A stretch of DNA of 64,000 bases, taken from positions 271,001-335,000 of the forward strand of contig JACEFZ010018348.1 of NCBI GenBank assembly GCA_014155875.1, read 5' to 3'. Under the pieces are notes generated by a model. The model was not told where the DNA came from. It worked only from the letters and a program-made list of their open reading frames with translations, and searched no databases. Positions within the stretch are counted from its first letter, which is position 1; each line of letters opens with the position of its first letter. Position numbers and translations under genes: made by a program. This DNA comes from Cepaea nemoralis. Its lineage: Eukaryota > Mollusca > Gastropoda > Stylommatophora > Helicidae. Shown here piece after piece: positions 52,418 to 64,000 of the stretch.

Positions 52418-55105
52418 TGAGACAGTAGGGAAAGTGGTTTTCACATACTGCCTCAGTTTACTAGAGGGCAATGACTGGAATGATTTTGAGACAGAAAGTT
52501 CACCAACCAGTATAAGTTCAAAATTAGTTAGTGACCGGGCGCTGACTTGATCACGGCCTGCTAACCGAGAGTTTACCTGTCGTTGTTAGTGGAATGAGAA
52601 ATTCAGGAAACATGAAGCCAAACGTAGCAGAGGCTTTGTGGGGAACTGTCAGTTTGGGCAAGGAATACAACGGAGGGGCAGATTTATAGCAGTGGGAATG
52701 TGCTTGAGCTGGGAAATCTAATTTAAAGAGCATGAACTCAAACAAGGACGATAAACTCAGGACCATGAACTTCAGAGACAATGTAGATTTGGGTTAATGA
52801 TATGTTGGTAGTATGCAAATTGAAGCAGGGTACGCTAAGTACTGATTGGATGACAAGGGACAGCGACGTCACGTGATTCTAGAAAGGCGCCAACTCGAGA
52901 AGTAATATATACTTGAGGATCCAGTCAGTTAGAGGAGTCGAGCAGGAGAGAGGACAGTTAATAGTGGACTCCGGGAGCGGCAAGGGGCTGAGCCCTCTTG
53001 GGGCAGCCCATGGAACATAGTAACAGGACTTCAGAAATTGTGGCTAATCCGTGCCCAAGTCTGTATAGTATCTGTAGGAGGAGGAAGTGAAGGAAGACGG
53101 ACAAGCGCCCATGCTAGAATTCGTCTGAATCACTGATAGGAGTGAGAGCGACTAAGGATCTGTGAACGGAACCTACCCAAGGCAGATAAGCCAAAGAAGG
53201 GAAAGACACGCAGAGTCCGAGGGTCGTTAAAGTGCAAGAAAGCCACTTGAGTTAAGAGGACCGCCAGCAAAGGAGACCGCTCGTTAGTTGCAGTAGATGG
53301 CTAAACGTCACACAGGACGACCATAACCAGGGACACTGCGGTTGGAACCACACAGGAGACTGTCAAATACAACTGGAAACCGGTGGTGGGATCCACGGCA
53401 AACGAGGTTGAAGAGGGCAATCGCATTTCAAATATGGGACCCAGATGATCGACGGGACGACAGAAGAAGAATGTAAGTTGACATAAGACTTAGTTTAATT
53501 GTATATTATAATCAAGTATCTTAGTTTAGAGAGCTATAGCAAACTACTGTAGGTAAGTTTACCGAATAATTATGAGCAGTCGACAAAGGATTAGGATTGG
53601 ATGCGACGTCCTGCAAATTACGTATATATAAATGGCTGGTCTATAGTGTTGGGAGTCATATTAATCGGAGAGATAAGCAGAGTGTGGATAAACTGTATAT
53701 GTTCATGTAAACTGAGCCATTAGCCTACAAGATTAATGAGAACTAGGCTAGTGCGAGTGCATGTAAATACGAAGAGATGGCAGTATTGCAAGAATATAGG
53801 CACAGCGACCAAACACAGCAGACGACAGAAGAAGATATCCAGGCACTCGCGATCACTAGGTCAACCAAACAATAGGGGCAGGTGAGATCGTTGGCCAGAG
53901 ACGGGGCGGGCACAGGAAAGAATGCGTGTCTTTTGTTAGCTGGACATAGGTGAAAGGAGGTCGCGCTTCTGCGGTTGTGTAGCTAAGGTGTAGTTAGGCT
54001 GGCCCGGCGAGGTACAGGCAGCGAGTTCAGATCTTCGGGTGAATGGTTAAATACTTAATGTTGGCTGTAGGCGGCGCGTTGGGAAATAGGCTATAATAAT
54101 GTTAGTTAAATATATATAGACGATAGATTACTGTGTTTACAATAAGGTTCTTAATTTATGTTATGGCTAAGATATACTAATACTAGTATAGATAAAGAAG
54201 CGATAGGTGTTAAGGAATTTGTAGGTAGTGAAAGACTAATGTTTATTCTCACATAAAACTCACGGGTATTGTTTTATAATGTTTCAGACATTGTCTGGGT
54301 AAACAGTTACCCGCTGAACAAGTTGGATGGGAGCGAATTAATTCCCTGGGTATATGGATTGATGGATCAATCTATGGATCAATGGGTATTTGGGCTGAAT
54401 ATATGGACCACTAATAAGCCTACGGGAAGATAGTTACGAAACAAAGGCCGGTGTAATTCCTAGATTTAGTCCTTTTCTTCATGCGGTTAGGAGGTGATAG
54501 TAGGTAATAATTCCCTAACATCTGGTTGTATAGTTTATTACATTATCTACCCCCCCCCCCCCCCCCCTTGTGGCGTCATGCAGTATTGTGTGGTTTTTTG
54601 GAGTCGATTATACGTAGGTGTGTCTTCAATGCATGTACTGGTTACTTTATGTGATTATGCTGTAGATTGTCACTCTGTTACTGTTCAGAAGAAAATAAAT
54701 ATGTTTGAGTTGCCTTTTATTTCGACTTGTCAGTCTGAGATTGTGTAGATTAGAGTAGCTTAGAGACCTGGTGAGGCTGTACATCTCTTCTATAACCTGA
54801 TAACATACACCACGAGACATTGATGGTGCAATAGTAATTAACTATTGTTCTCACGCGGAGACACGAACCTCTATCTGTCGTATCCCTTACTCTCATCCTT
54901 TTTCTCCTTCTCTCTCTCTCTCTCTCCCTTGTTCTCCCTCTTTCTTTACTATCAAAGGTAGTGTGTAGTAGGCAGAGTTCGACTGAGGAACGAACTTTTA
55001 GGCTTCACACTTATCTTATATCATTTCCCTCAATTCCCTCTTCTTTCTCTCCTCTCTCTCCTCTCTCCTCCCTCCCTTCTTCCTCTTTTTTTTCTCTTGA
55101 TCACA
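52418..55105 (+). repeat. 3' LTR (2688 bp) of the plus-strand LTR element
   Basis: Partner of 47268-49956 with the same TG...CA ends; differences noticed near 54590-54620 (TGTGG/TGTTG, AGGTG/AGATG) and in the C run. Confidence 0.95.
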
Positions 55106-56544
55106 ATAGAATAGATGTGGCATGCATTCAAGAGACACACCTCAACGCCAATCACAAATTCTCAGTCAGAGGATATCAGGCCACACGTTTCGACCGTGAA
55201 GGACACAAAGGAGGAGTTCTAATACTTACACGAAATACAATACCTTGCAGCGAAGTATCTGTGATCTCTGACAACCAAACAGAAATTATAGGTGTTGATA
55301 TAATGATAAAGGACGTGAAAATAAGAATCTACAATCTGTATAGCCCAGCAGATAAGGACCTTACACTCTCAAACATGAAAATAACTGACACAAACTGCAT
55401 TATTGTCGGAGACTTTAATAGCCGTTCAGAAAGATGGGGATACCCAGATACTGACAAAAGAGGAGATGAATTGGAGGACTGGGAAATAGACTCAAATCTC
55501 CATCTACTCAACAAAGCGGATGACACACCGAGCTTCTACTCCAGAAGATGGCTTACCACTTCTACTCCAGACTTAGCTTTCTGCACAGGAGACATCCTCT
55601 ACAAAATCGATCGCCATGTGCTGGACCAATTAGCAGGTAGTGACCACAGACCAATCAAGCTGGTAATGAATATGGAGTATGTTCCACAGGAGCAAAAGCC
55701 CTTGCCCCGCTGGAATTACAAACGAGCAGATTGAGACAGATTTGCCATACTAACAGACAAATATTGTGAAAACATAAATACACGATATGGCAACATAAAG
55801 CAAATGGTGGAAAGTCTAAACAGAGCGATAATACAGGCAGCCACTGAGTCCATTCCAAGAGGAGCGAGGATAAATTACAAACCATACTGGACTGAAGAAC
55901 TACAAAGTTTGGAGGACAAAGTTGAAGATGCCAGGAAGACAGCAGAGAGAGAACAAACAATTGAAGCGAACATCTCTCTCAAAGCCATCGCAGCAAAATA
56001 TAAAAGAACAGTAAATCAAACAACAAGAGATTGTTGGAGGGAAAAAACAGAAAACCTGAATTTTGACAGGGATGGAAACAAACTATGGAAACTAGTGAAA
56101 GCCATGAACAATGAAGGACCTAGAAACAAGCAAATAACAATTAAACAAGAAAATGCCTTGCTTACAGGAAAAAAGGCTGCAAATACACTAATGGAACACT
56201 ATGCAAATGCAAACCACATTGATATTACAACCGAACAGAAGAAAGCAATCAAAGACAAACAGATACATCATAGAAATACAGAGACAGCGGCAGAATATAT
56301 GATGGCAAATCTAACAATGGAAGAAATGGAACAGGCAATGAATACCCTAAAAAAGAAGAAATCACCAGGAAAGGATGGAATCACAAATGAAATGCTAATA
56401 GGACTAGGCACCAAGGCAAAGAAGAAACTACTAGCAGTCCTAAATAACAGCTGGAAGAGAGGAATAGTCCCACAGGCATGGAAGGAAGCTATACTAATAC
56501 CAGTCCCAAAGAAAGGAAAAGACCTGGAAGAACCAAATGGCTAG
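55106..56544 (+). pseudogene. LINE endonuclease (rest) and RT N-terminal part
   Basis: Resumes the EN with RIDVACIQETHLNANHKF (catalytic Glu in QETH), VGDFNSRSERWGYPDTDKRG, STPDLAFCTGD and LAGSDHRPIKL: all EEP catalytic blocks. After RWNYKRAD a TGA (55732-55734) interrupts. The frame goes on with the linker (KPYWTEELQSLEDKVEDARK, KLWKLVKAMNNEG) and the RT start KKKKSPGKDGITNEMLIGLG and PVPKKGKDLEEPNG, then TAG at 56542-56544. Only these two stops break nearly 480 codons, so the copy is not very old. Confidence 0.9.
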
Positions 56545-57880
56545 CGACCTATCAGTCTACTTAGCTGTGTAGGGAAATTAATGGAACGCATTATCAATGG
56601 CAGGCTAACATGGCATCTGGAAGAAAACAAACTTTTAACACCACACCAAGCAGGATTCAGAAAGTACAGATCCACTGAAGATCAAATAACCTATATAGCT
56701 CAGGAAATAGAGGATGCCTTCCAAGAGAAAAAGCACACACTAGCAGTCTGGATAGATTTAGAAAAAGCATTTGATAAAGTATGGAAGGAAGGACTGAAAG
56801 TAAAACTGCAAAAAATGCATGTTTGTGGACAAATGTATAAATGGATCAGCCACTACCTTGAGAACAGAACTGCCAGGACAAAAGTACAAGGACAAACAAG
56901 CAAAATGATGCTGTTGGAGCAAGGTGTCCCTCAAGGAGGAGTTCTTTCACCAACATTATTCCTAGCATATATAAATGACATCACAGAAAATTTTCCAGCC
57001 AGAGTACACACATCCTTCTTTGCAGATGACCTAGCCATATGGACATCTGAAGAATATATTAGTACAGCTAACAGCAGAATACAGCAAGCCTTATTAGCGC
57101 TAGAGGACTGGTCAAAATCATGGCTAGTGAAGATAAGTGAGGAGAAAACAACATGCACAGTGTTCTCCCTCTCAAATAAAACTCAGCAACCTAAGTTGGT
57201 ATTGAATGGAAAAATATTGCGCCATGAAGAAAATCCAAACTATCTAGGAGTCACCTTTGATCGTCGCCTGACATGGAAGACACAGGCTGAGAAAAATCGA
57301 ACAAGAGCAAAGCAGAGAATGGCAATCATGAAAAAGCTTGCTGGTACAACGTGGGGAGCAGATGAAAAAGTTCTCAAGAAGTTATATACTGGACGGGTGA
57401 GGCCAGTACTGGAATATGGCATTGCAGCATATGGCATTGGGCAACAGCAGCTAAGTCAAACTTTATCAAAATAAGTAGAGTCCAAAACCAAGGAATGCGA
57501 ATCATAACTGGAAGCCTGAAGACAACACCTATTAATGAACTAGAAAAGATCACTTGTTTACAACCAATGCAGGACAGAAGAGATAGCAGAGCCCAGCAAC
57601 AAGCAGAAAAATTTAGAAGATTGACAGACCACCCTATGTATAACAGGTTTAATGGTTTTGGAAAAGGAAGACTGAAGCGTAGCAACTTTGTAGAAACTGC
57701 AAAACGAAAGATTAGGGCAGATCCCATACTTAACATATCAACAGTCAAGCCCATTTACAATGCAGACAACTTCCCAGCTTGGAGACAGCAGCAACTGCCT
57801 GAGATGATAGAAAACATTCCTGGTATTGAGAAAAAGAACACTCAGAATGAAACCAAAAGAAGAATAATAACCCTGTGATC
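56545..57880 (+). pseudogene. LINE reverse transcriptase palm, thumb and tail
   Basis: RPISLLSCVGKLMERIING, AGFRKYRSTEDQI, AVWIDLEKAFDKVWKEGL (first Asp), LEQGVPQGGVLSPTLF, TSFFADDLAIWTSEE (FADD active site), NPNYLGVTFDRRLTW and LEYGIAAYGIG. A frameshift at about 57472 leads to RIITGSLKTTPINELEKI, HPMYNRFNGFGKGRLKRSNF and a stop at 57878. The product ends exactly where the sister copy begins RNase H. Catalytic residues of RT are intact but the protein is broken by stops and a frameshift. Confidence 0.9.
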
Positions 57881-58821
57881 TGAACAGCTTTGTTGATTCT
57901 GTGTTCAATTAGTCGTTTAATGTGTAAGCATCATGAGAAGCCTATTTTCTGTATTCATTTGAACACAGGAACATTTAGATTTAGATGTCAACTGGAGTAA
58001 ACTTCAGATCATGCTTTTTCTTGTCATTTAATAATAATAATAATGTAATAAAATTATAGATGTTCCGATTTTTTAATGTACATTCATATTGTATACATTT
58101 GTTTTTAAACTTAATATTCAGTTACACATGTCTAGAAATCTAAGGGTCAAATGTCTTCAGTATTTCTGTCAGTTTACAACATATATTTGTTCAGCCTATC
58201 TCTTGTAAGAGACGCTGCCCGGTATGTAGATCTTGTGTTGTAGAATCCTGTGTAAAGGATGTTCAAGGGGGAGCAAATCTTCATGCTCTTGATTCTAGGC
58301 CTAATACCTGGTCTCTTGTGTCAATACATGCAGATACTTATGCTAGCCTTGTGTGTTACTCGATGATTTAACTCATAGACTGTGTCTATATACGCAAAGC
58401 TAGTTTGTCATGTCATGAGAAGATTGAACCTGTGACACTAGATGTGGAGATTACGACAAGGAGTCATGGCCAGTAACATGACCAAAATAGACAAGTTCTT
58501 CAGATGCCACACTTGATGAGTGGTTCTTGGGAGCCTGCATGTGTATTTATTCTTCCTTAACAAAAACATTTAAATATTTTTGATATTCAAAATGTGTAGA
58601 AGTTTTCTGTAGTTGTATTTTTAAGTTGTATTTTTTTTTCTTTAATTCAAATCTTAAGTGACCAACTCGCATCAACTATATTGTGGACATCACTAAACTT
58701 CTAGTATAAAAAATATGTATCAAAATACAATATGTAGATTATAATAGTATATTAATTGATTGAACAAGGTACAAAGAAAAGAACAAAGGTATATTTTGTC
58801 TTTACTCATATTTAGAAAGAT
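57881..58821. other. AT-rich stretch after the LINE
   Basis: No gene recognised. An (AAT)n run at 58030-58043 may be part of a retroelement tail. Confidence 0.4.
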
Positions 58822-58972
58822 TATTCTTCTCCTTCTTCTTCTGCGTTCATCCGGATTTTTTTTTCGGATGTGACTGCGTTGTGCCTGTTTATAGCAGAGC
58901 TGCGTTCTTGCACCGTTAGGCCGACACATCTGACTTCTGCGGGCATTTGTTGACCGGGTTAACCTTCCCGGG
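58822..58972 (-). mobile_element. Short SINE sharing the ribozyme element's 3' end (copy 2)
   Basis: Minus-strand start CCCCGGGAAGGTTAACCCG, end GGATGAACGCAGAAGAAGAAG. Flanking GAAAGAT at 58815-58821 and 58973-58979. Aligns with 24868-25001. Confidence 0.8.
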
Positions 58973-59254
58973 GAAAGATACTAAACATATAAACAATTAG
59001 AAACTTTTGTCATATATAACATTTCTTTTTGTCTACTTTTGTTCTCATCAACAGCCATTTACAAGGGGTGCAATGAGGCAGTGCTTTAGAGTGTAAGTGG
59101 GCACATGAAGATATATATTTTATGTCTATATGTATTAGTTGTGGGTTTGCTTTCTAAGTAAAATTCAGTAAATAAAAATAATTTGGATGAAATCATTACA
59201 AAGCTAAAAAATGGACACTGAACATTTGCTTGTCAAGAATTCTGTGCTGGTATA

Positions 59255-59466
59255 TATGTGTGGGAGCCACAGCAGCCTAATGGCTAGATACTGGCTTGGT
59301 GGTCACGGGCTCAGGCCACATCCAGACCGATTCACATTTGTAAAATGGACCTGGGTGCCCAGATTGACCCAGCTTAACATGGGTACCAGGAAATGTCTTG
59401 TGAAGTCCAGGTAGCTGGCATGATGCTGACCACATCAGCCAGCCAGTGCCGATTGGTCTATAATAA
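59255..59466 (+). mobile_element. SINE-like repeat
   Basis: CCTAATGGCTAGATACTGGC and CACGGGCTCAGGCCACATCC resemble degenerate A and B boxes. The body TTTGTAAAATGGACCTGGGT follows, and an A run ends it near 59466. Only one copy in the window. Confidence 0.45.
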
Positions 59467-59667
59467 AAAAAATATAGATCTACCAATGTGCCCTAAGGTG
59501 TGTAGAAGGTTCCTTTACTTTTATTGTTAAGTTCATATGTGCTAGTTAAGTATATGTTAAGTTCATGCCACTACCCAACATCATTCTGTCTGTCTGTCTT
59601 GACTTTTTTATCACTGTTATTTGCAGTTATCATATTTTCCTATGCCCTTCTTCTTATTACTGGTGCT

Positions 59668-59895
59668 GTGGTGAAGGGGTTACGATTGCGATTTGCAATC
59701 CTGCATACCACATTTGAAACAGTTGTGAGCAGTTTGGAAGCAGACCGCCTTGTGTTGGTTTTCATACAATGATATGAGTTCGTCATTCAGAAAGCAATGG
59801 CAAACTACTGAATGTAAACCTGCCAAGAAATCACAAACAGCCCAAAAGTGCTGGGGTTGACTGCGACATCCTGTAAAGGATATGCAGCTAACTTT
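59668..59895 (+). mobile_element. SINE family S, best copy
   Basis: Head GCTGTGGTGAAGGGGTTACG and ACATTTGAAACAG. Body CAGACCGCCTTGTGTTGG, TTCAGAAAGCAATGGCAAAC, CCAAGAAATCACAAACAGCC. End GTTGACTGCGACATCCTG and AAAGGATATGCAGCTAACTT. Shared with 10185-10441 and 33007-33255. Confidence 0.75.
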
Positions 59896-60349
59896 AACTT
59901 TCTTTTTATTACATGGCCAAAGAACATTATCTCTTTTTTGATAGTTATATGTATTGTTCTTCTTTCATTAGCCTTTTTCAAGCCTCGTGATGTTAGTTAC
60001 TCCTGCAACATTCTTTGAAACCACATCTCTGCTGCCTCCAGGCTATTCCTAATTTGTTTTTTCACATTCTAAGATTCCCTGCCATTCTGCAGAATAGGTT
60101 CTGTATAACATTGCAGTACTGTCAACGCTCTCTGACTTTAAAATGTGTTTGTTCATGAATGCTTGGGAAAATAATCTGGTTTTCCATTGCCTTCCATATA
60201 ATTTTTTTCCTACCTTGTTGGCAATTTCTGACGGTCAGTTCAGATGAGTGTCCTACTTTCCTCATAAAAAAGTAGTTCTCATTTGCAGAGTTGTCTATTT
60301 GAGTTATATAGATGTAAAATATTTACAAATATTTACATTGTAAATCAAG

Positions 60350-61060
60350 GAGCGGTTGTGGACTATGAAAAGACAGACCTTTGACAACATTGATAGCATA
60401 TCTGTTTGGAAACTCTTAAGGCTCTGTGGGATCTCAAGAAGATCCATAGCTTAATAAAGACATCATGTGAGGACATGCAATTCGGTTCTTCATGAGGGTA
60501 AATTGACAGTTGCATTTGAACAGATTACAGAATTGTGGCAAGGAAGACTTTGGTCACCTTTATTATTCTCACTGACTATAAACTATGAAGCAACCACTAG
60601 AAATGAATTTCAGTGGACTCTGACAGAACAGTTTGGTTATCTGGGCTTTGCTTACAACATTGCTCTCCTTCCCCACACAAGAAATCACATGCAAGATAAA
60701 TTAAACACACTTGATGGAAGGTAACAATGTGAAAATTCATATGGGAAAACCAAAGATAATGAGAATAAATCAAGACATGATAATCCAATTTGCCTTGGTG
60801 AAACCCCACTTCAGAATTATACATATATTTAGGTAGCTATGTAGGCAGAGTTGAAGAAACAGATTTTAATATATGAATACTAAAATCTTCATTACGAAAG
60901 AATATTTGTAGAAGTCAGAAGAAATGAAATCTAGATCTGAACTTAGAATATTGAACGTCAAATCACTACTGCTGAATGGATCAGAAACATGGAGAATGAC
61001 TAAAACAGTTGCTAATAAAACACAAACATTCATTAACTGATGCCTGCACAGAATAGGAGG
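60350..61060 (+). pseudogene. Highly decayed LINE reverse transcriptase
   Basis: Pieces in several frames: FDNIDSISVWKLLRLCGISR (first catalytic region), HEGKLTVAFEQITELWQG, SPLLFSLTI, EFQWTLTEQFGYLGFAYNIA (where FADD should stand, both aspartates are replaced), then SELRILNVKSLLLNGSETWR and QTFIN. Many stops. This is a third LINE family, different from its neighbours. Catalytically dead beyond the frame breaks. Confidence 0.75.
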
Positions 61061-61700
61061 CCTAACAAGTTATTAGAGCTGATAGAGAGATTTAAACAGA
61101 TCCCAGTAAACCAAAGGGTGAGGCAGAAACAATGACAGTGGATAGGAAACAGTCAGCAAACCTGTTAATAGCATAACTAGACAGTCCTTTCTGTGGAAGT
61201 CAGGGGGCAAAAGGAATAGTAGAGTAAGTAAATGACCCGCACAATGGACATATAGTGCTAGACCCACATTTTTATAGACCAATCAGCACTCAGTGCATGA
61301 TATGGTCTGTATCCTGCTGGCTGCCTTTACTTCCCTCTATATTTCCTGGTACATATTTTAAACTGAAGACCAACGCGATCCGTGCTAGTGCTATAGAGTT
61401 TGTGCAGTGAGCTGATATTTTCCTAGTGTGACCTAACAACAAGATTAGAGCAATAATGGAAAGTTTCACTGGGTCCTGGAATCAAATCAAATCAATAACT
61501 CACTTCATGCTAAGTGTGAGAACTGATATCTAGGCAGTACTACTAGAGAATTACTAGTAACACCACTGCTCCATATAATGTACCTGGCATCTGCTTGGGA
61601 TGGATCTCAACTACAAAGTTCAGTAGCATTTGAGAATATGATACGTATATCTTGATTATTTTCAGAAGCAATAGATTTTTACAGCACACTGCAAGACATA
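61061..61700. other. Unrecognised sequence
   Basis: No gene recognised; a diverged match to the SINE-like repeat at 29220-29245 lies near 61385-61410. Confidence 0.4.
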
Positions 61701-61732
61701 TTACATAAGATTAGTCATAATGACTTAACAAT

Positions 61733-63897
61733 AATAATGGGAGATTTTAATGCTAAAGTGGATACAGAAAGAGCTGAACATGAGAGGCACATTTTAGGAA
61801 AATTTGGATTGGGAAATAGAAATGATGCAGGTGACAAATTAATAGAATTTTGCACAGAAAATGAGTTAACGATAGCCAACACACTTTTTAAACACCCAAG
61901 AAGACTTTTCATGTGGAAGTCCTCTGACAGTACTATCAAAAACCAGATGGATTATATTTTAATACAAAACAGATGGAGATCAAGCATAACATAGGCAGAA
62001 ACCTTACGAAGTGCAGACTGTGATACAGATCATCAGTTATTAGAAGCAGATGTGAAAGTAAAACTCAAAAAGCTTACCCGAAGACCAAGGCCACTTCATT
62101 TTGATCTCACAAAACTACCAGATGAATACAACGTAGAAGTGAAGAATCGTTTTGGGGTATTGATGTTTATGTAAGAGGAATTCTTCTTCTTCTGCTTTCA
62201 TCCTGAGTTTTTTTTTTTGGGAGGTGATTGCGTTGTGCCTGTTTACAGCAGAGCTGCATTCTTGCACCGTTAGGCTGACACATCTGACTTCTGCAGGCAT
62301 TTGTTGACCGGGTTAACCTTCCCGGTGTAGGAGGAATTGACACCTGATGAATTAGCAGTACAGCTAGAGACATCTTTATAACTGCAGCCAAAGATTTAAT
62401 TCCGACCAAGAAAAAGCAACATAAGCTATGGATTACATCAGACACATTAGGATTAATAAAACAGTGAAGTGAACTGATACAGAAAGGATGTGAATCTGAT
62501 AACAGCAGGATGAAGTATAAATCTTTTAACTTGAGAAATATGAAAGAACAAGAAAGGACAAAAATCAATATATACAAGATTGCTGTAACATAATAGAACA
62601 ATATCATAAGACTAAAAGAGATTATGAAATGTTCAAAGAAATGAAGTTATTGACAAGAAATGTTCAACCTCAATTAAATGTTATATCTGACAAGATGGGA
62701 AATACTTTAACAGAATCTAGGAAGATGGCAGGAATACTGCAGTGGAATGTATGATATGAATGACAGTGAGGATATGAATGAGATACATGAACTAATGATA
62801 GCAGAGACAGAACCTGAACCATCATTAGAGGAAATTGCATGGGAAATAAAGAACCCGAAGAATGATAAATCACCAGGATGTGATGAGATACCAGCTGAGC
62901 TAATTAAAGCGGGAGGAGAAGAAAGCATACAAATCTATCATGCATGATGTAAAAAGATATGGAAATATGGTATATGGCCAAAAGATTGGAAGAGAACTAT
63001 TTTCATTCCTATACCAAAAAAAGGGCAACCTGAAATTTAAAACCAATTATAGAACTGTTGCCCTGATCAGTCATGCAAGTAAAATTCTACTAAACATCAT
63101 AATGGGAAGACTTCATAAGAAAATGAAAGAAGAAATTAATGTGGTTCAAGCTGAATTTAGACAAGGAAGAGGAACAAGAGATCACATGCGTTTAATAATA
63201 GAGAAGTGCAGAGAATTAAATGTAAACTTATTCTCATGTTTTGTGGATTATTCAAAGGCATCTGACTGTACAACATCAGAAACTTTGGGAAATCATGATG
63301 AATATGGGCTTTCCATCACATGTAATACAACTCATAAAAATGCTCTATCTTAGACTAACAAGCAGTGATTAGAATAGATGGCAAGACATCAGATTAGTTT
63401 GCATCAAGCAAGGAGCCCGTCAGGACTGTGTGCTGTCCCCCTAATTGTTTAACCTTTACACCGAAAATATGAGAATTTTAGAGATATGAATGGAGCGATG
63501 AGGAAAAATTGGAGGTGGTAGAAAATTTTGAATATCTTGGGTCATTGATTATCAACAATGGTGACACAATGAACGAAATTAAAAGACCAATATCTATTGC
63601 TATTCAAAGACTAAAACAACTGAATAAATTGTGGAGTAGGACAGATAGAACTACAAAGATTAGATTTTTAAGAGCATGCATCTTTCCCATTGCATCGTAC
63701 GTCTGTGAGATCTGGACACTTACTAAACAAGCTGAACAGTGCATAAATGCCTTTGAATATAAATGTTATAGACAAGTTCCAAGAGTATCTTGGATAAAGA
63801 AAACAACGAATGCATCCATACTTCAAGAGCTGAATATTAAAGAAGGTTGGCTGTTAAAGACGATAAAACAAAGAAAATTGAAATATTTTGGTCACTT
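61733..63897 (+). pseudogene. LINE with endonuclease and RT, decayed, two SINE insertions
   Basis: Endonuclease: IMGDFNAKVDTE, GKFGLGNRNDAGDKLIEFCT, NQMDYILIQNRWRSS and DCDTDHQLLEADVK. A SINE interrupts at 62183-62326. RT pieces follow: NDKSPGCDEIPAELIKAGGE (62863-62922), YRTVALISHASKILLNIIMG, QAEFRQGRGTRDHMRLIIEK and LFSCFVDYSKASD (first Asp). A gap covers the catalytic box. The tail is VVENFEYLGSLIINNGDTMN, LRACIFPIASYVCEIW and TNASILQELNIKEGWLLKTI, cut at KYFGHL by another SINE at 63898. Frameshifts and stops are numerous. Same family as the tail at 1650-2038. Confidence 0.85.
62183..62326 (-). mobile_element. Short SINE sharing the ribozyme element's 3' end (copy 3)
   Basis: Minus-strand start CCGGGAAGGTTAACCCGG and tail GCAGAAGAAGAAG. 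Target duplications GTAAGAGGAATT (62171-62182) and GTAGGAGGAATT (62327-62338), one difference. Inserted in the LINE endonuclease-RT linker. Confidence 0.85.
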
Positions 63898-64000
63898 ATT
63901 CTTCTTCTGCATTCATCTGGATTGTTTTTTCAGACATGATTGCATTGTGCCTGTTTACATCAGAACTGCGCTCTTGCGCTGTTAGGCCGACACATCCGAC
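63898..64000 (-). mobile_element. Short SINE (copy 4), cut by the window end
   Basis: The LINE frame KYFGHL ends and TTCTTCTTCTGCATTCATC begins; the sequence matches the other copies up to GACACATCCGAC at the window edge. Confidence 0.8.

Larger units (their letters stand above)
47268..55105 (+). mobile_element. Non-autonomous LTR retrotransposon with 2.69-kb LTRs
   Basis: Target duplication ATAG (47264-47267 and 55106-55109). Primer site at 49959. The interior is only 2461 bp (49957-52417) and lacks any recognisable capsid, protease, RT or integrase, so it is a large non-autonomous (LARD-like) element. LTRs differ at very few positions, so insertion was recent and must have used proteins from a relative. 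The LTR lengths are similar to the Gmr1-like element's, but sequences and primer sites differ. Confidence 0.9.
46733..57880 (+). mobile_element. I/Ingi-like LINE with 5' ribozyme, split by an LTR element
   Basis: 5' ribozyme, then a copy of the shared module (46925-47012, GGGAAAGC...AAATGCTTGTCGAAATCGGATGT). The 5'UTR/ORF start follows (GTGCCGGGCCCCCTGCC...GGGGGTCCACCCATGACTACTGG), then EN and RT. The ORF is interrupted between codons at 47264-47267 by a 7.8-kb LTR element (47268-55105). Removing that insertion and one copy of the ATAG duplication leaves the reading frame continuous. The 3' end lacks RNase H and the expected AGAAGAAG tail, so it is 3'-truncated. Confidence 0.85.

Overview
The window is animal nuclear DNA. 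It contains spliced host exons with GT/AG borders, several tRNA-derived SINE families, LINE pieces on both strands, LTR elements and piggyBac/hAT DNA transposons. There is no operon structure. The LINE tails (RNase H lineage, zinc-finger tail, 'FGHV' tails), the Gmr1-like LTR element and an eEF2K gene suggest a large-genome invertebrate. A mollusc or other lophotrochozoan is one guess; the species cannot be fixed from sequence alone.

Host genes: one real gene is visible on the + strand. A probable NRF-1-type promoter with a 5'UTR exon lies near 28425-28601. Coding exons at 30106-30333 and 32688-32963 encode the acidic N-terminus and the calmodulin-binding/early alpha-kinase region of eukaryotic elongation factor 2 kinase. 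The rest of the kinase is not seen, so the 31 kb to the window end is either a giant intron or the locus is disrupted. A processed pseudogene of ribosomal protein eL28 lies at 11341-11722.

Layout: 0-11 kb is a graveyard of LINE 3' ends on both strands, a hAT piece, a 35-bp minisatellite, SINEs and a near-perfect palindrome. 11.3-20.4 kb holds the eL28 pseudogene joined to a 54-bp gag scrap. These are followed by a young minus-strand LTR retrotransposon (2.6-kb LTRs, tRNA-Pro-type primer site) with Gmr1-like domain order, then a hAT-like MITE. 22.3-26.9 kb is an I/Ingi-like LINE split by a 1.37-kb non-autonomous element whose 5' end folds as an HDV-like ribozyme. 27-34 kb is the eEF2K 5' region with SINEs, LINE pieces and two deleted piggyBac elements. 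36.2-46.3 kb is an old minus-strand LTR element with 240-bp LTRs and odd 128-bp flanking repeats. It carries a third piggyBac whose ORF keeps the N-terminus and C-terminal zinc domain but no catalytic core. 46.7-57.9 kb is a second I/Ingi-like LINE with its own 5' HDV-like ribozyme, split by a young plus-strand non-autonomous LTR element with 2.69-kb LTRs. 58-64 kb holds more SINEs and a degenerate LINE.

Most interesting: two HDV-like ribozymes with covarying helices, and a shared sequence module that links the autonomous LINE 5'UTR, the 1.37-kb derivative and a short SINE family. Next are the Gmr1-like element with an uninterrupted 845-codon ORF but no polymerase or integrase core, and the catalytic-less piggyBac ORF.
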